A stretch of 10,559 nucleotides of DNA from an uncultured Bacteroidales bacterium. GTDB lineage: Bacteria; Bacteroidota; Bacteroidia; Bacteroidales; UBA932. Of this stretch, positions 1 to 5,777 are shown one piece after another; positions within the stretch are counted from its first letter, which is position 1, and each line of letters starts with the position of its first letter. Where the stretch lies: positions 1 to 10,559 of the forward strand of contig CAJOMY010000090.1 in assembly GCA_905235775.1 (NCBI GenBank), written 5' to 3'. A model generated the notes under the pieces. It was given only the letters and a program-made list of their open reading frames with translations, was not told the origin of the DNA and did no database searches. The position numbers and the translations under genes are program-made.

Positions 1-391
1 TCACGGCTGCTTCGCTAATATTACCAATATCTTTCTGCTGGTCAGCAAAATAGTAGTACACGCAAGCACGATCTGCATCGTCCCCGTGCTGCCCATACCA
101 TGCCGCAGCTTCTTCCATTTCCGAAAGGAAAGATCCGTCATCCACGTAGTTCTTATCCAGCGCAATTCCTTTCAATAGTGCATACCGGGCCCGCAGCGCG
201 GGGGTTTTCAGCGCCGTGGAGTCCACTCCCTGCAGCACCGCCAGGGCACTGTCCGGGCGCTCGTTGATGTAGGACTCCACGTCATTCAGCGTCGCCACCA
301 AACGCTGCTTTGATGACGGTCCGCAGGCCATCACAAGAACCATGACAGCAATCAGTGCAATCCGGTGATATCTGTATCGGTGAGTCTTCAT
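1..391 (-). CDS. TPR-type lipoprotein, N-terminal part (runs off the window)
   Basis: The gene starts with ATG at 391 and is open to the left edge (130 codons seen). The N-terminus MKTHRYRYHR is basic. It is followed by a hydrophobic stretch (IALIAVMVLVMAC) ending in a lipobox cysteine at about residue 23, so this is a predicted lipoprotein. After the Cys come a short helical segment and the phrases ERPDSALAVLQ, LRARYALLKGIALDKNY and ADRACVYYYFADQQKDIGN. These are typical of the helix-turn-helix repeats in Bacteroidales TPR lipoproteins, which often continue into a TM helix and a C-terminal DNA-binding or kinase-like region. That C-terminal part lies outside the window, so regulator versus plain TPR lipoprotein cannot be decided. 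A -7-like element sits only 6 nt upstream of this ATG. Confidence 0.8.
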   Translation of the reverse strand, partial: MKTHRYRYHRIALIAVMVLVMACGPSSKQRLVATLNDVESYINERPDSALAVLQGVDSTALKTPALRARYALLKGIALDKNYVDDGSFLSEMEEAAAWYGQHGDDADRACVYYYFADQQKDIGNISEAAV

Positions 392-553
392 GACCTACAA
401 AGATATAAATTCTCTTTCAGCCAGAAAACTGAATCTCCTGATCATTGTTTCTGGATGCAGGAAAGCATTCACTGACCGGTCAACGAATAGTAAAAAGCAA
501 TACGGATTGCTCCTTCCTGTCGGAGTAAAGTATGAAGATTTCTAACAGAAGAG
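392..553. other. Gene-poor stretch, open on both strands, no recognised gene
   Basis: No recognised coding sequence lies here. On the plus strand a 51-codon frame starts with ATG at 390 and ends with TAA at 543-545. The opposite strand is also open over most of the same bases, ending with TAG at 395-397. Neither frame resembles a family I know. The segment lies between the decayed DUF4160 gene and the TPR lipoprotein, so it is probably intergenic debris, possibly part of a dispersed repeat. No hairpin followed by a T run was seen. Confidence 0.2.
398..405 (-). promoter_or_regulatory. Bacteroidales -7 element (TATCTTTG) before the TPR lipoprotein
   Basis: Read on the minus strand, TATCTTTG matches the Bacteroidota -7 consensus TAnnTTTG exactly. 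Only six bases separate it from the ATG at 391, so transcription would begin at or next to the start codon, giving a leaderless or nearly leaderless mRNA. No clear TTTG -33 box lies 19-21 bases upstream; the best is a TTTT run. It may be coincidental. Confidence 0.35.
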
Positions 554-763
554 CTATCCTGCGACTATAGAAAGATACTCGTTGCCAAGCTTTTCTATAC
601 AGTACATTATCTCCTGCTCTCGATGCGCTTGAGATCGTTGGGCTTGATGTTCCCAATTGAACTTGGCATCCCCATTATGCCCCCGCACGTGAACGTGGAT
701 AGGCTTATGTTCACATGAAAAGAACATGAAGATAAAACCGTATTATCTGAAGAGTTCTGGCAT
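554..763 (-). pseudogene. Decayed DUF4160 gene
   Basis: Reading from ATG at 763 gives MPELFR, then a TAA stop, then YGFIFMFFSCEHKPIHVHVRG and GDAKFNW in the same frame. The MPExFR opening, the FFxxEHxPxHVHV core and the GxAKF strand are the hallmarks of DUF4160 proteins, small proteins often paired with DUF2442 in toxin-antitoxin-like operons. After FNW the family-like sequence moves to another frame (NIKPNDLKRIESRR). It ends near KAW/NEYL, with a stop at 554-556, which matches the usual W-N-E-Y-F tail. One nonsense codon plus at least two frameshifts mean it cannot make a working protein. No DUF2442 partner was recognised downstream. Confidence 0.75.
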
Positions 764-824
764 AATGCAATCCTTTCGCAAAGACAAGTGGCAAGAATCC
801 CTTAATCAGTGAAACGTGAAGGAT

Positions 825-893
825 CTAAAACTCCACCCGATAACTGAAGTTCGGCAGGACGGGCAGCAGGGGTTCTCTATTCGGAATACGGCG
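825..893 (-). pseudogene. Possible C-terminal scrap of an outer-membrane barrel gene
   Basis: A minus-strand frame different from that of the neighbouring lipoprotein reads IPNREPLLPVLPNFSYRVEF and stops at TAG (825-827). A tail with alternating aromatic/hydrophobic residues ending in Phe, after a PLLPVLPN turn, is what the last strand of a TonB-receptor-like or other outer-membrane barrel looks like. The fragment has no start of its own and overlaps the 3' end of the lipoprotein gene. It could be a relic of a replaced gene or chance. Confidence 0.25.
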
Positions 894-1419
894 TGTCGTA
901 CAGCGGGCAATAAAGGTATCCGTCGGTCAGGTAGTCCCCGAACGAGCAGCTGAAACTGACATTCTGGAAATGGAGGATGACATGATCGTCCCCCTTGTCG
1001 GCAAGGGTGATCTTCCCGCCATACTCATAAGTTGTAGCGTTGCTGTCGCTGGAGAAGACAAAAGAAAACCGGAAGCGGCTGATCTTTAGTTCATCCCCGA
1101 TCTTCATCTTGTCTATGCTATCGAAGTAGATGCTCAGCGAGAATGTGTCATAGACCATTTTGCCTCCGCTCCAGGCACAGAGCCAGGACTGGCCTTCTAC
1201 ATCGCTTTGCTTACAAACCTTGACGCGGCTGAACGTGGTGACGGTGTCTTCGAACTCACTGCTTTTTGTGCGAATGGTGGTTTTGGCTATCCGCGCCTCG
1301 TCCCTGAAAAGCTCTTCGGGCGAGATAGTGTCCTTGCTGCAGGAGGCGGCTATCAGTGCAACGGCTACCAGGATGAATTGTGAGATTGTGTGTTTCATGA
1401 TCTTTGCATTTTCTGTCAT
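877..1419 (-). CDS. Hypothetical lipoprotein (180 aa)
   Basis: I do not recognise this family. The N-terminus MTENAKIMKHTISQ is followed by a hydrophobic core (FILVAVALIAASC) and SKD, a clear lipoprotein signal with the lipid-modified Cys at about residue 27. The mature part is about 150 residues of mixed beta-type sequence with several cysteines, aromatic residues near the C-terminus (YLYCPLYDTPYSE) and no TM helix, so it is probably a periplasmic or outer-membrane-anchored beta protein. I chose the ATG at 1419 because AGGAGG lies 8 nt upstream and the predicted transcript begins near 1445. An ATG at 1437 would leave almost no leader. An ATG at 1398 gives a shorter signal peptide and is also possible. 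The gene is monocistronic by appearance and lies downstream of the anti-sigma gene. Its GC content is lower than that of its right-hand neighbours. Confidence 0.75.
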   Translation of the reverse strand: MTENAKIMKHTISQFILVAVALIAASCSKDTISPEELFRDEARIAKTTIRTKSSEFEDTVTTFSRVKVCKQSDVEGQSWLCAWSGGKMVYDTFSLSIYFDSIDKMKIGDELKISRFRFSFVFSSDSNATTYEYGGKITLADKGDDHVILHFQNVSFSCSFGDYLTDGYLYCPLYDTPYSE

Positions 1420-1427
1420 TATAACTA

Positions 1428-1433
1428 CCTCCT
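1428..1433 (-). promoter_or_regulatory. Strong Shine-Dalgarno (AGGAGG) for the lipoprotein gene
   Basis: AGGAGG on the minus strand lies 8 bases before the ATG at 1419. Strong SD sites are uncommon in Bacteroidales, so this one helps choose the start among the three in-frame ATGs (1437, 1419, 1398). Confidence 0.6.
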
Positions 1434-1450
1434 GCACAAAATACTGCGTC

Positions 1451-1481
1451 CAAAGATAATCAAATTCCGTTACAGGTCAAA
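1451..1481 (-). promoter_or_regulatory. Consensus Bacteroidales promoter (TTTG-N19-TATCTTTG)
   Basis: The minus strand has TTTG at 1478-1481, a 19-base spacer, and TATCTTTG at 1451-1458. This matches the sigma-ABfr consensus TTTG-N19-21-TAnnTTTG exactly. Transcription should start near 1445, about 25 bases before the ATG at 1419. The -33 box lies inside the last codons of the upstream anti-sigma/barrel gene, so the lipoprotein can be expressed independently of the sigma operon. Confidence 0.7.
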
Positions 1482-2657
1482 CCGCAGTCCTGCATGGAGC
1501 GTGAGGCCGAAGGGATGTTCCGTGCGGTAGGTAACGAGGTCGGTCCGGGTGAAATAGTATGATAGCTCGGGCTGGAAGTAGAGATGCACGTGGCCCCCGA
1601 GCCGATATTGGATGCCCCCGAAGGCCTCTGCGGACCACTGGAGGCGAGGCTCTTCGCAAGAAATCCGGCCCAGGGTGGCGGAGACGCATTTCTCCATTCT
1701 GGCGCCCAGCCCGGCATATAGGTCAAAGCCTCCGGCAGACAGAATGCGGACATCCGCCCGCAGCGGGATGCCGATGAAATGGAGCCGCTGGTCCAGGCGC
1801 CCGGCGACGGATTCCTGGACGGAATGGAGATAGGTATATTCCAGCCCGCTCTCCAGCCAGAAGCGCGGGGCCAGTTCCATTCGCACGGACAGGCCTACGG
1901 TAAGGGGCAGGTCGTGGGTGTAATGGCTGACGGCATCCGGGTAAAGGACGTTTGCGACCGGGACGAAAGGGAGGGTGTTGGAGGTGTTCGACTTGACGCC
2001 CGGGTTGGCCGGACCTGCAACGTTCAGGTAGGTCAGGGCGGCGATATAGGGTGCGGATTGCCAGGCGATGTCCGCGGTGCGGCGGAAAGTCCCGGCGCCG
2101 GCCCGGAGACCCACTGCTATGCGGGGACGCGCCTCCTTTCGGGGAGCTTCCCGGATTTGCTGTTCGTCATCCCCGACCACCGGAGGCCCCGGAAATCTTT
2201 GATTTCTGGGATGGTCTTGACCGGGGATCTCTTCCCAGGGGCTGCCGTCCTCATTTGTGGCGGCATTTGAGGAAATGTCACTGGGATTTGCCTCTTCGTC
2301 CTCAAAAAAAGGCAGATTTGTGGACGGGGTCGTCCGGGGGATCGGAGATCCTTCGCTTTCGCTCAGGATGACAAGGGATGGATCGGGGAGGACGGGGGAA
2401 GGGTCGGGAATCCCGGCAGGAAGGCTCTGGGCCACCGGTTGCGAGGTGGGCAATTCTTCCTTCCGCCAGGGGGCCCAGAGGAGCAGGGCCGCCATGGGCA
2501 GGATCATTCCAGCCGCCAGTATGGCGCGGCGCCGGGCCGCCGCCCGTCGCATCTTGCCGCCGATTTGCGACCATCCGTCGGGAGACGGTGCGGCTCCGTC
2601 AGAGAAACACTGTTCCCGGACGGCATCCATCCAGTCTTTATTTGTTCCTGTTTCCAT
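1470..2657 (-). CDS. Dual-membrane-spanning anti-sigma factor (Dma-like) with C-terminal outer-membrane beta-barrel
   Basis: Predicted 395-aa anti-sigma factor for the ECF sigma gene immediately upstream (31-base gap, same strand). Visible layout: cytoplasmic residues 1-44 (KDWMDAVREQ, then a basic RRAAARRR stretch); one hydrophobic helix at about 45-63 with no cleavage site; a Pro/Ser/acidic low-complexity linker at about 65-178; and a beta-barrel at about 179-395 with alternating strands (AVGLRAGAG, LPLTVGLSVRMEL, FDLYAGLGARMEK, HVHLYFQPELSYYF, LTLHAGLRFDL) ending in the aromatic/hydrophobic pattern of outer-membrane proteins. The barrel resembles the PF13568/PF13505 class. Family knowledge: this arrangement beside an ECF21-type sigma gene matches the dual membrane-spanning anti-sigma factors described in Bacteroides thetaiotaomicron, which signal from the outer membrane. 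Assignment to that family is inference from architecture. A plain PorT-like barrel protein is the alternative, but the uncleaved helix and sigma neighbour argue against it. The linker DNA carries two repeat-like segments. Confidence 0.75.
   Translation of the reverse strand: METGTNKDWMDAVREQCFSDGAAPSPDGWSQIGGKMRRAAARRRAILAAGMILPMAALLLWAPWRKEELPTSQPVAQSLPAGIPDPSPVLPDPSLVILSESEGSPIPRTTPSTNLPFFEDEEANPSDISSNAATNEDGSPWEEIPGQDHPRNQRFPGPPVVGDDEQQIREAPRKEARPRIAVGLRAGAGTFRRTADIAWQSAPYIAALTYLNVAGPANPGVKSNTSNTLPFVPVANVLYPDAVSHYTHDLPLTVGLSVRMELAPRFWLESGLEYTYLHSVQESVAGRLDQRLHFIGIPLRADVRILSAGGFDLYAGLGARMEKCVSATLGRISCEEPRLQWSAEAFGGIQYRLGGHVHLYFQPELSYYFTRTDLVTYRTEHPFGLTLHAGLRFDL
2165..2231. repeat. Imperfect inverted repeat inside the linker of the anti-sigma gene
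   Basis: The outer arms (ATCCCCGACCA at 2169-2179 and TGACCGGGGAT at 2217-2227) pair at 9 of 11 positions. The inner arms (CCCGGAAATC at 2188-2197 and GATTTCTGGG at 2201-2210) pair at 9 of 10 around a TTT loop. The arms resemble the GATCCCCGG...CCGGGGATGACG motif that I know as a common dispersed bacterial repeat. It is translated in frame as part of the disordered periplasmic linker. Confidence 0.5.
2341..2377. repeat. Dispersed-repeat-like segment (TCATCCTGAGCGAAAGCGAA type) in the linker
   Basis: On the minus strand this reads TGTCATCCTGAGCG then AAAGCGAAGGATCTCCGAT. This closely resembles a short sequence (CATCCTGAGCGAAGCGAAGGATCT) that I recognise as widely scattered in many genomes. 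Here it encodes VILSESEGSPI in the linker. The copy number in this genome cannot be checked from the window. Confidence 0.4.
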
Positions 2658-2688
2658 CTGTTTTCACTTTTATAACTTCCGCTCTCTC

Positions 2689-3259
2689 CTATTGCTGCGT
2701 CTTTTTTGGGGAAGGGTGCCGCCAGTATTCCCGGATGGAAGCGGCCAGTTTCGCCCGGGCGCGGGCCAGATTGGCAGAAGAACTTGTTTCCTTGATACCC
2801 AGCAGCGCGGCGATTTCCTTATGAGAAAGCTCGTCGATACAATAGAGCCGGAACACGGTGCGATAGCCCTCCGGCAATGCCGCAATCATCGCCAGGAGCG
2901 TCTCAGCGGGCACAGAAAGGGTCTCCTCGTAGTCCGGTTCTTCGGGCAGATCTGTGGGCAGATCCTCAACGGCAACCAGCTCCTGCGCCAGGCGCTTTCG
3001 CTTCTTGGCGGAGTCGAAGGCCAGGTTGAGCGCCACCCGGGCCATCCAGGAATACAGCGAGCCCGGGCGCGTCCAGCGGAAGTGTCCGATCACGCGGAAG
3101 ATCTTGACGAAGGCGTCCTGCATCAGGTCTTCCGCTTCGGCGGCGTCCCGGGCGTAACGGCGGCAGAGTGCGAGCAGGCGGGAGCCGTATGTTTCATACC
3201 TCCCGCCGCGCCGCATTGTCACCACGCGCACACTGGAGGGCCAGTTCCTGCTCGTCCAT
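2689..3259 (-). CDS. ECF RNA polymerase sigma factor with apparent N-terminal frameshift
   Basis: Directs RNA polymerase to envelope- or nutrient-response promoters and is probably held by the downstream membrane anti-sigma protein. Counting from the in-frame ATG at 3231, region 2 runs over about residues 12-80, with AEAEDLMQDAFVKIF (2.2) and SLYSWMARVALNLAFDSAKK (2.3-2.4). Region 4 spans about 110-168, with ALPEGYRTVF and the helix-turn-helix SHKEIAALLGI followed by SSANLARARAKL. The expected N-terminus, MDEQELALQCARGDNAARRE, is present from ATG 3259 but in another frame. It stops at 3194-3196, and family sequence (YETYGSR) resumes after a one-base gain or two-base loss near 3197-3203. I therefore give the span of the intended gene. 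As written, only a shortened protein from 3231 (180 aa, with non-native MRVVTMRRGG) could be made. This is either a real mutation or a sequencing/assembly error. Confidence 0.8.
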
Positions 3260-3295
3260 TTTGTTTATAACTGCCGAATGGCTATAATACTGCAC

Positions 3296-3326
3296 CGAAA
3301 ATAGCAAAAACCGCCCGTTTGTGCAA
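3296..3326 (-). promoter_or_regulatory. Possible promoter of the ECF sigma gene
   Basis: The minus strand shows TTG at 3324-3326, a 20-base spacer and TATTTTCG at 3296-3303. This is one base away from TAnnTTTG. It would start RNA about 30 bases before the ATG at 3259. The -33 part lies inside the terminator hairpin of the upstream gene, so the two signals overlap. Confidence 0.35.
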
Positions 3327-3338
3327 CGGACGGTTTTT
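3306..3338 (-). terminator. Intrinsic terminator after the GH43 gene
   Basis: AAAAACCGCCCGTT (3306-3319), loop TGTGC, AACGGACGGTTTTT (3325-3338): a 14-base stem with a single C-A mismatch. On the minus strand it ends in a T run. It lies about 70 bases past the GH43 stop and separates that operon from the sigma gene. The symmetrical A/T flanks would let it work in both directions. Confidence 0.75.
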
Positions 3339-3409
3339 GAAGATCCACTCGGCTGCCGATTATCGCGTTGAGCGCCGCAGGGAGTGGCAGGGGGTGGAAC
3401 CCCCTTCAT

Positions 3410-4855
3410 TTAACGCGCTTTGATGTCCCACTTGGCGTTGTCGTTGTTGAAGTCGAACCTCGCCAGGGTGGGGGTGCTGTCAGCGACGGAGTAGAGGCAG
3501 AACTTCTCGGGGTGGTGGCAGCCAGGGATGGCCTTCGGCACGATGCGCCAGGTTCCGTCGATCAGCTGCTCGATCCGCCAGAGCTGCTCGTCGGCGCCGG
3601 TGAACTCCGGCACGGTGGTCAGCTCATGACCCTCGACGGCGGCCAGGGCGCGGTTGGTGCCCTGGATCACGATCTTGTACCAGGGGCCGCCAAGGTAGCC
3701 GCCGGCCTCGGGCACGGCCTCGATCGTCCACTGCTGATGCGGGCGGGCCATGTAGTCGTTGGCGCGCACGGGGATGTTGCCGGCAGGCCAGCCGCCGATC
3801 ACTTCCTCAAGTTTCTGGTTCTCAAGCACGACGACGGGCTCGTTGGCCTGGCGGCCGAAGCCGCGCATGCCGCCCTGGGCGCGGACGAAGTCCACGGTGA
3901 GCTCGAGCGCATAGCCGCGACGGCGGGAGAGAATCTTGTAGTTGCCGTCCTGAAGGATCTCGCCAGCCTCGGGCCAGCCGTTCTTCCAGAGGATCGGACG
4001 GATGGCAAGCGTGCTGCGGCCGCTGAGGTCCAGGTCGCCCTCCCAGTGGAAGGACATCTTCTCGACGCCCGGCTCCACGATGAAGCGGCCGAAGTGGCCG
4101 GCGCCGAAGCGACGCTCCTCCGCGGCGACAACCATCTTGCCGCCACCCTGAAGCATGTCGCGGCCCACGTTGTCGAGGAACGGGCCGAACGGGCTGCGGG
4201 AGCGGCCGACGATGATGTTGTAGGTGGAGTTGACACCGTCACAGCAGGTGCCGTGGGTGCCGAGCAGGTAGTACCAGCCGTCCTGGTACATCATCGTGGA
4301 GGCCTCGCAGTCGATGGCCACGTCGACATCCTGGGCGCCTTCCTTGCGCGCACCCGTAGCGGGATCGAGCTCGACCATGCGGATGTTGCCGAAGTAGGTG
4401 CCGAAGGTGCAGAAGAGGCGGCCGTTCGGGTCCATCAGGAAACCGATGTCGATGGCGTCGCAGTCCTCATCCACCTCGGAGTGGGCGACTTCGATCGGGT
4501 CGGTGTAGGCGAAATCCGGGGAATTGGGGTCCAGGGTCTTGTTCCACATCGTGAGGATGCGACCGGCGTGGCCGCCGCCCAGACCGCCGCCCGTGGCACT
4601 GTAGCCGACGAGGTAACGGTCACCGATCTTGATGGCGTCAGGGGCTGCACCGCCGCCGGGACGGACGGCGCCGCCGTTCCACACCCAGCCGTCCTCGGAG
4701 ATCAGGCCACCGCCGCCGGTGCCGAAGGTGTAGTATTTGCCGTCGCACTCCATGATCGTGGACGGGTCGTGGATATAGGGTGCACCCACCTGGGCGGCTG
4801 CAGACAGGCTGAAAAGGGCGAAAGCGCCCGCGAGAAGAATATTCTTGGTTTTCAT
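3410..4855 (-). CDS. Secreted GH43-like glycoside hydrolase with C-terminal ricin-type beta-trefoil
   Basis: Predicted exported enzyme acting on arabinose- or xylose-containing plant polysaccharide. Numbering from an ATG at 4867: the signal peptide is best read from Met5 (4855; MKTKNILLAGAFALFSLSAAAQ pattern), which is why I chose 4855. GH43 five-blade propeller landmarks are visible. HDPSTI has the catalytic base D34. AIDIGFLMDPNGRLF has D140 in the pKa-modulator position. DCEASTMMYQDGWYYLLG has the acid E188. GAGHFGRF has H258, the usual metal-site His. IRPILWKNGWP (289-298) closes the propeller. From about 320 the sequence changes to a beta-trefoil-like part with QxW-type repeats (HQQWTIE, EQLWRIEQ, NAKWDIK), which often binds sugar. 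It follows the accessory gene by 15 bases (3 if the 4867 start is used), so the two are co-transcribed. Exact substrate and GH43 subfamily cannot be read by eye. Confidence 0.8.
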   Translation of the reverse strand: MKTKNILLAGAFALFSLSAAAQVGAPYIHDPSTIMECDGKYYTFGTGGGGLISEDGWVWNGGAVRPGGGAAPDAIKIGDRYLVGYSATGGGLGGGHAGRILTMWNKTLDPNSPDFAYTDPIEVAHSEVDEDCDAIDIGFLMDPNGRLFCTFGTYFGNIRMVELDPATGARKEGAQDVDVAIDCEASTMMYQDGWYYLLGTHGTCCDGVNSTYNIIVGRSRSPFGPFLDNVGRDMLQGGGKMVVAAEERRFGAGHFGRFIVEPGVEKMSFHWEGDLDLSGRSTLAIRPILWKNGWPEAGEILQDGNYKILSRRRGYALELTVDFVRAQGGMRGFGRQANEPVVVLENQKLEEVIGGWPAGNIPVRANDYMARPHQQWTIEAVPEAGGYLGGPWYKIVIQGTNRALAAVEGHELTTVPEFTGADEQLWRIEQLIDGTWRIVPKAIPGCHHPEKFCLYSVADSTPTLARFDFNNDNAKWDIKAR

Positions 4856-4870
4856 GATATGGCGCATCGT

Positions 4871-5653
4871 TTATTGGACGGAGAGGGTGATGTTCTTGAC
4901 AGGCTTGCCGGCCTCGTCGATGAAGCGGCAGCAGAAGTCGCTCATGCCGGGGCCGTTGATGACGGCGCCCCAGATGACGTTGCGGCCCTTCTTGAGGGTC
5001 AGACGCGGGGAGGCGCAGTCGTCCATGACGCGGCGGCGGTCGCCGGACAGGATGACGGCTTCCTCACCGTTCACCCACCACATGGAGGCGGAATTGGAGC
5101 CGACTGCGAGGCGCACATTGGGGATGTCCTCCTCGCAGTTGACCACGGTGCAGGCCCAGAAGATGACGCCGTAGCGGTCCTCGGTGAGGTTCGTGGCGAA
5201 GCGGAAGAGCTTCACGTTCGGCATCTTGCTGTCGAAGGCATGCCACTTGAGCGTGACCTTCTTCTGCTCATACTGCGGGGGCTGGTTGAACGACGGGCGG
5301 CCGCCCTGCAGGTTCACGGGCGGCTGGTACTCGACGGTCATCTTGACCTTGGCGCCGTCCTTGGGGAGGACGTCGCCGAGCTGACCCTTGAAGTACTCCT
5401 GGCCGAAGACTTCGCGGATGTAGCTGTCAACGAAAACGGTGTTGGAACGGTTCGGCTTGCTGATCGGCTCCAGGAGCAGCCAGCGGCCGAGGAAACCCTG
5501 GGCGTCAGGCGCCGCGGTGGGCGTGGTCACGGGGACAAGATACTTGTCGAGCTGGGTCGAGCGGTCGGCATAGACCTGGGCCCGGCCGGAGAATCCCGGC
5601 ATCAGGAGCACCAGACCGATGGCGACGGAGAGGGTTGAAAGGACTTTGTTCAT
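4871..5653 (-). CDS. Secreted beta-sandwich accessory protein of the GH43 operon
   Basis: 260 aa. It has a signal peptide (MNKVLSTLSVAIGLVLLMPG, cleavage near GRAQ, residues 23-26). Two motifs stand out. FLGRWLLLEPI (54-64) resembles the WLxLGPF/WLLLEP opening of domains attached to carbohydrate esterases and hydrolases. The block at about 180-250 (VRLAVGSNSASMWWVNGEE, LTLKKGRNVIWGAVING, FCCRFIDEAGKPV) follows the pattern 'GSxxxxxxWvNGe...LkkGxNxi...RFxdexGkpv' of galactose-binding-like beta-sandwiches. No catalytic Ser/His/Asp signature is evident, so I read it as a carbohydrate-binding or scaffolding partner, not an enzyme. It is the first gene of a two-gene operon with the GH43 protein. 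A free-standing relative of domains normally fused to acetylxylan esterases is the most likely identity, but this is inference. Confidence 0.6.
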   Translation of the reverse strand: MNKVLSTLSVAIGLVLLMPGFSGRAQVYADRSTQLDKYLVPVTTPTAAPDAQGFLGRWLLLEPISKPNRSNTVFVDSYIREVFGQEYFKGQLGDVLPKDGAKVKMTVEYQPPVNLQGGRPSFNQPPQYEQKKVTLKWHAFDSKMPNVKLFRFATNLTEDRYGVIFWACTVVNCEEDIPNVRLAVGSNSASMWWVNGEEAVILSGDRRRVMDDCASPRLTLKKGRNVIWGAVINGPGMSDFCCRFIDEAGKPVKNITLSVQ

Positions 5654-5699
5654 AAAATTAGTATGGGTTGTTTGTGTAGTTTCCGGTCATCCGGTCTCA

Positions 5700-5707
5700 C
5701 TAAGATA
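5700..5707 (-). promoter_or_regulatory. Weak -7-like element (TATCTTAG) before the accessory/GH43 operon
   Basis: TATCTTAG on the minus strand differs by one base from TAnnTTTG and would give a leader of about 40 bases to the ATG at 5653. No -33 box is found at the usual distance. Just downstream, CCGGTC is repeated directly with an 8-base period (5683-5696), which could be an operator. Confidence 0.3.
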
Positions 5708-5709
5708 GC

Positions 5710-5747
5710 ACAAAAACAAAAGCCGGGGTCTTTCCGGTCCCGGCTTT
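5710..5747 (-). terminator. Intrinsic terminator after the S51/ATP-grasp gene
   Basis: A perfect 9-base stem, AAAGCCGGG (5719-5727) with CCCGGCTTT (5739-5747), has an 11-base loop. On the minus strand it is followed by TTTTGTTTTTG. It lies about 30 bases past the stop at 5778 and ends the EF-G2/fusion transcript before the GH43 operon. Confidence 0.75.
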
Positions 5748-5777
5748 GTGGATATTTGAAAGAATTAGACGGAAAAA

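Noticed and set aside
390..545. 51-codon plus-strand small ORF overlapping the TPR lipoprotein start
   Set aside because: No recognisable family and no ribosome site; the opposite strand is equally open, so it is reported only as part of the gene-poor stretch.
2257..3270. Plus-strand open frame opposite the sigma and anti-sigma genes
   Set aside because: Antisense to two family-recognisable genes and rich in Arg/Pro/Gly without any recognisable motif.
3368..5638. Very long plus-strand open frame opposite the GH43 and accessory genes
   Set aside because: It is Ala/Val/Gly/Asp-rich with no motif, lies exactly antisense to two well-recognised genes, and is the usual shadow of high-GC3 coding sequence.
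5683..5696. CCGGTC direct repeat upstream of the accessory gene
   Set aside because: Too short to claim as a separate feature in GC-rich DNA; mentioned only with the weak promoter.
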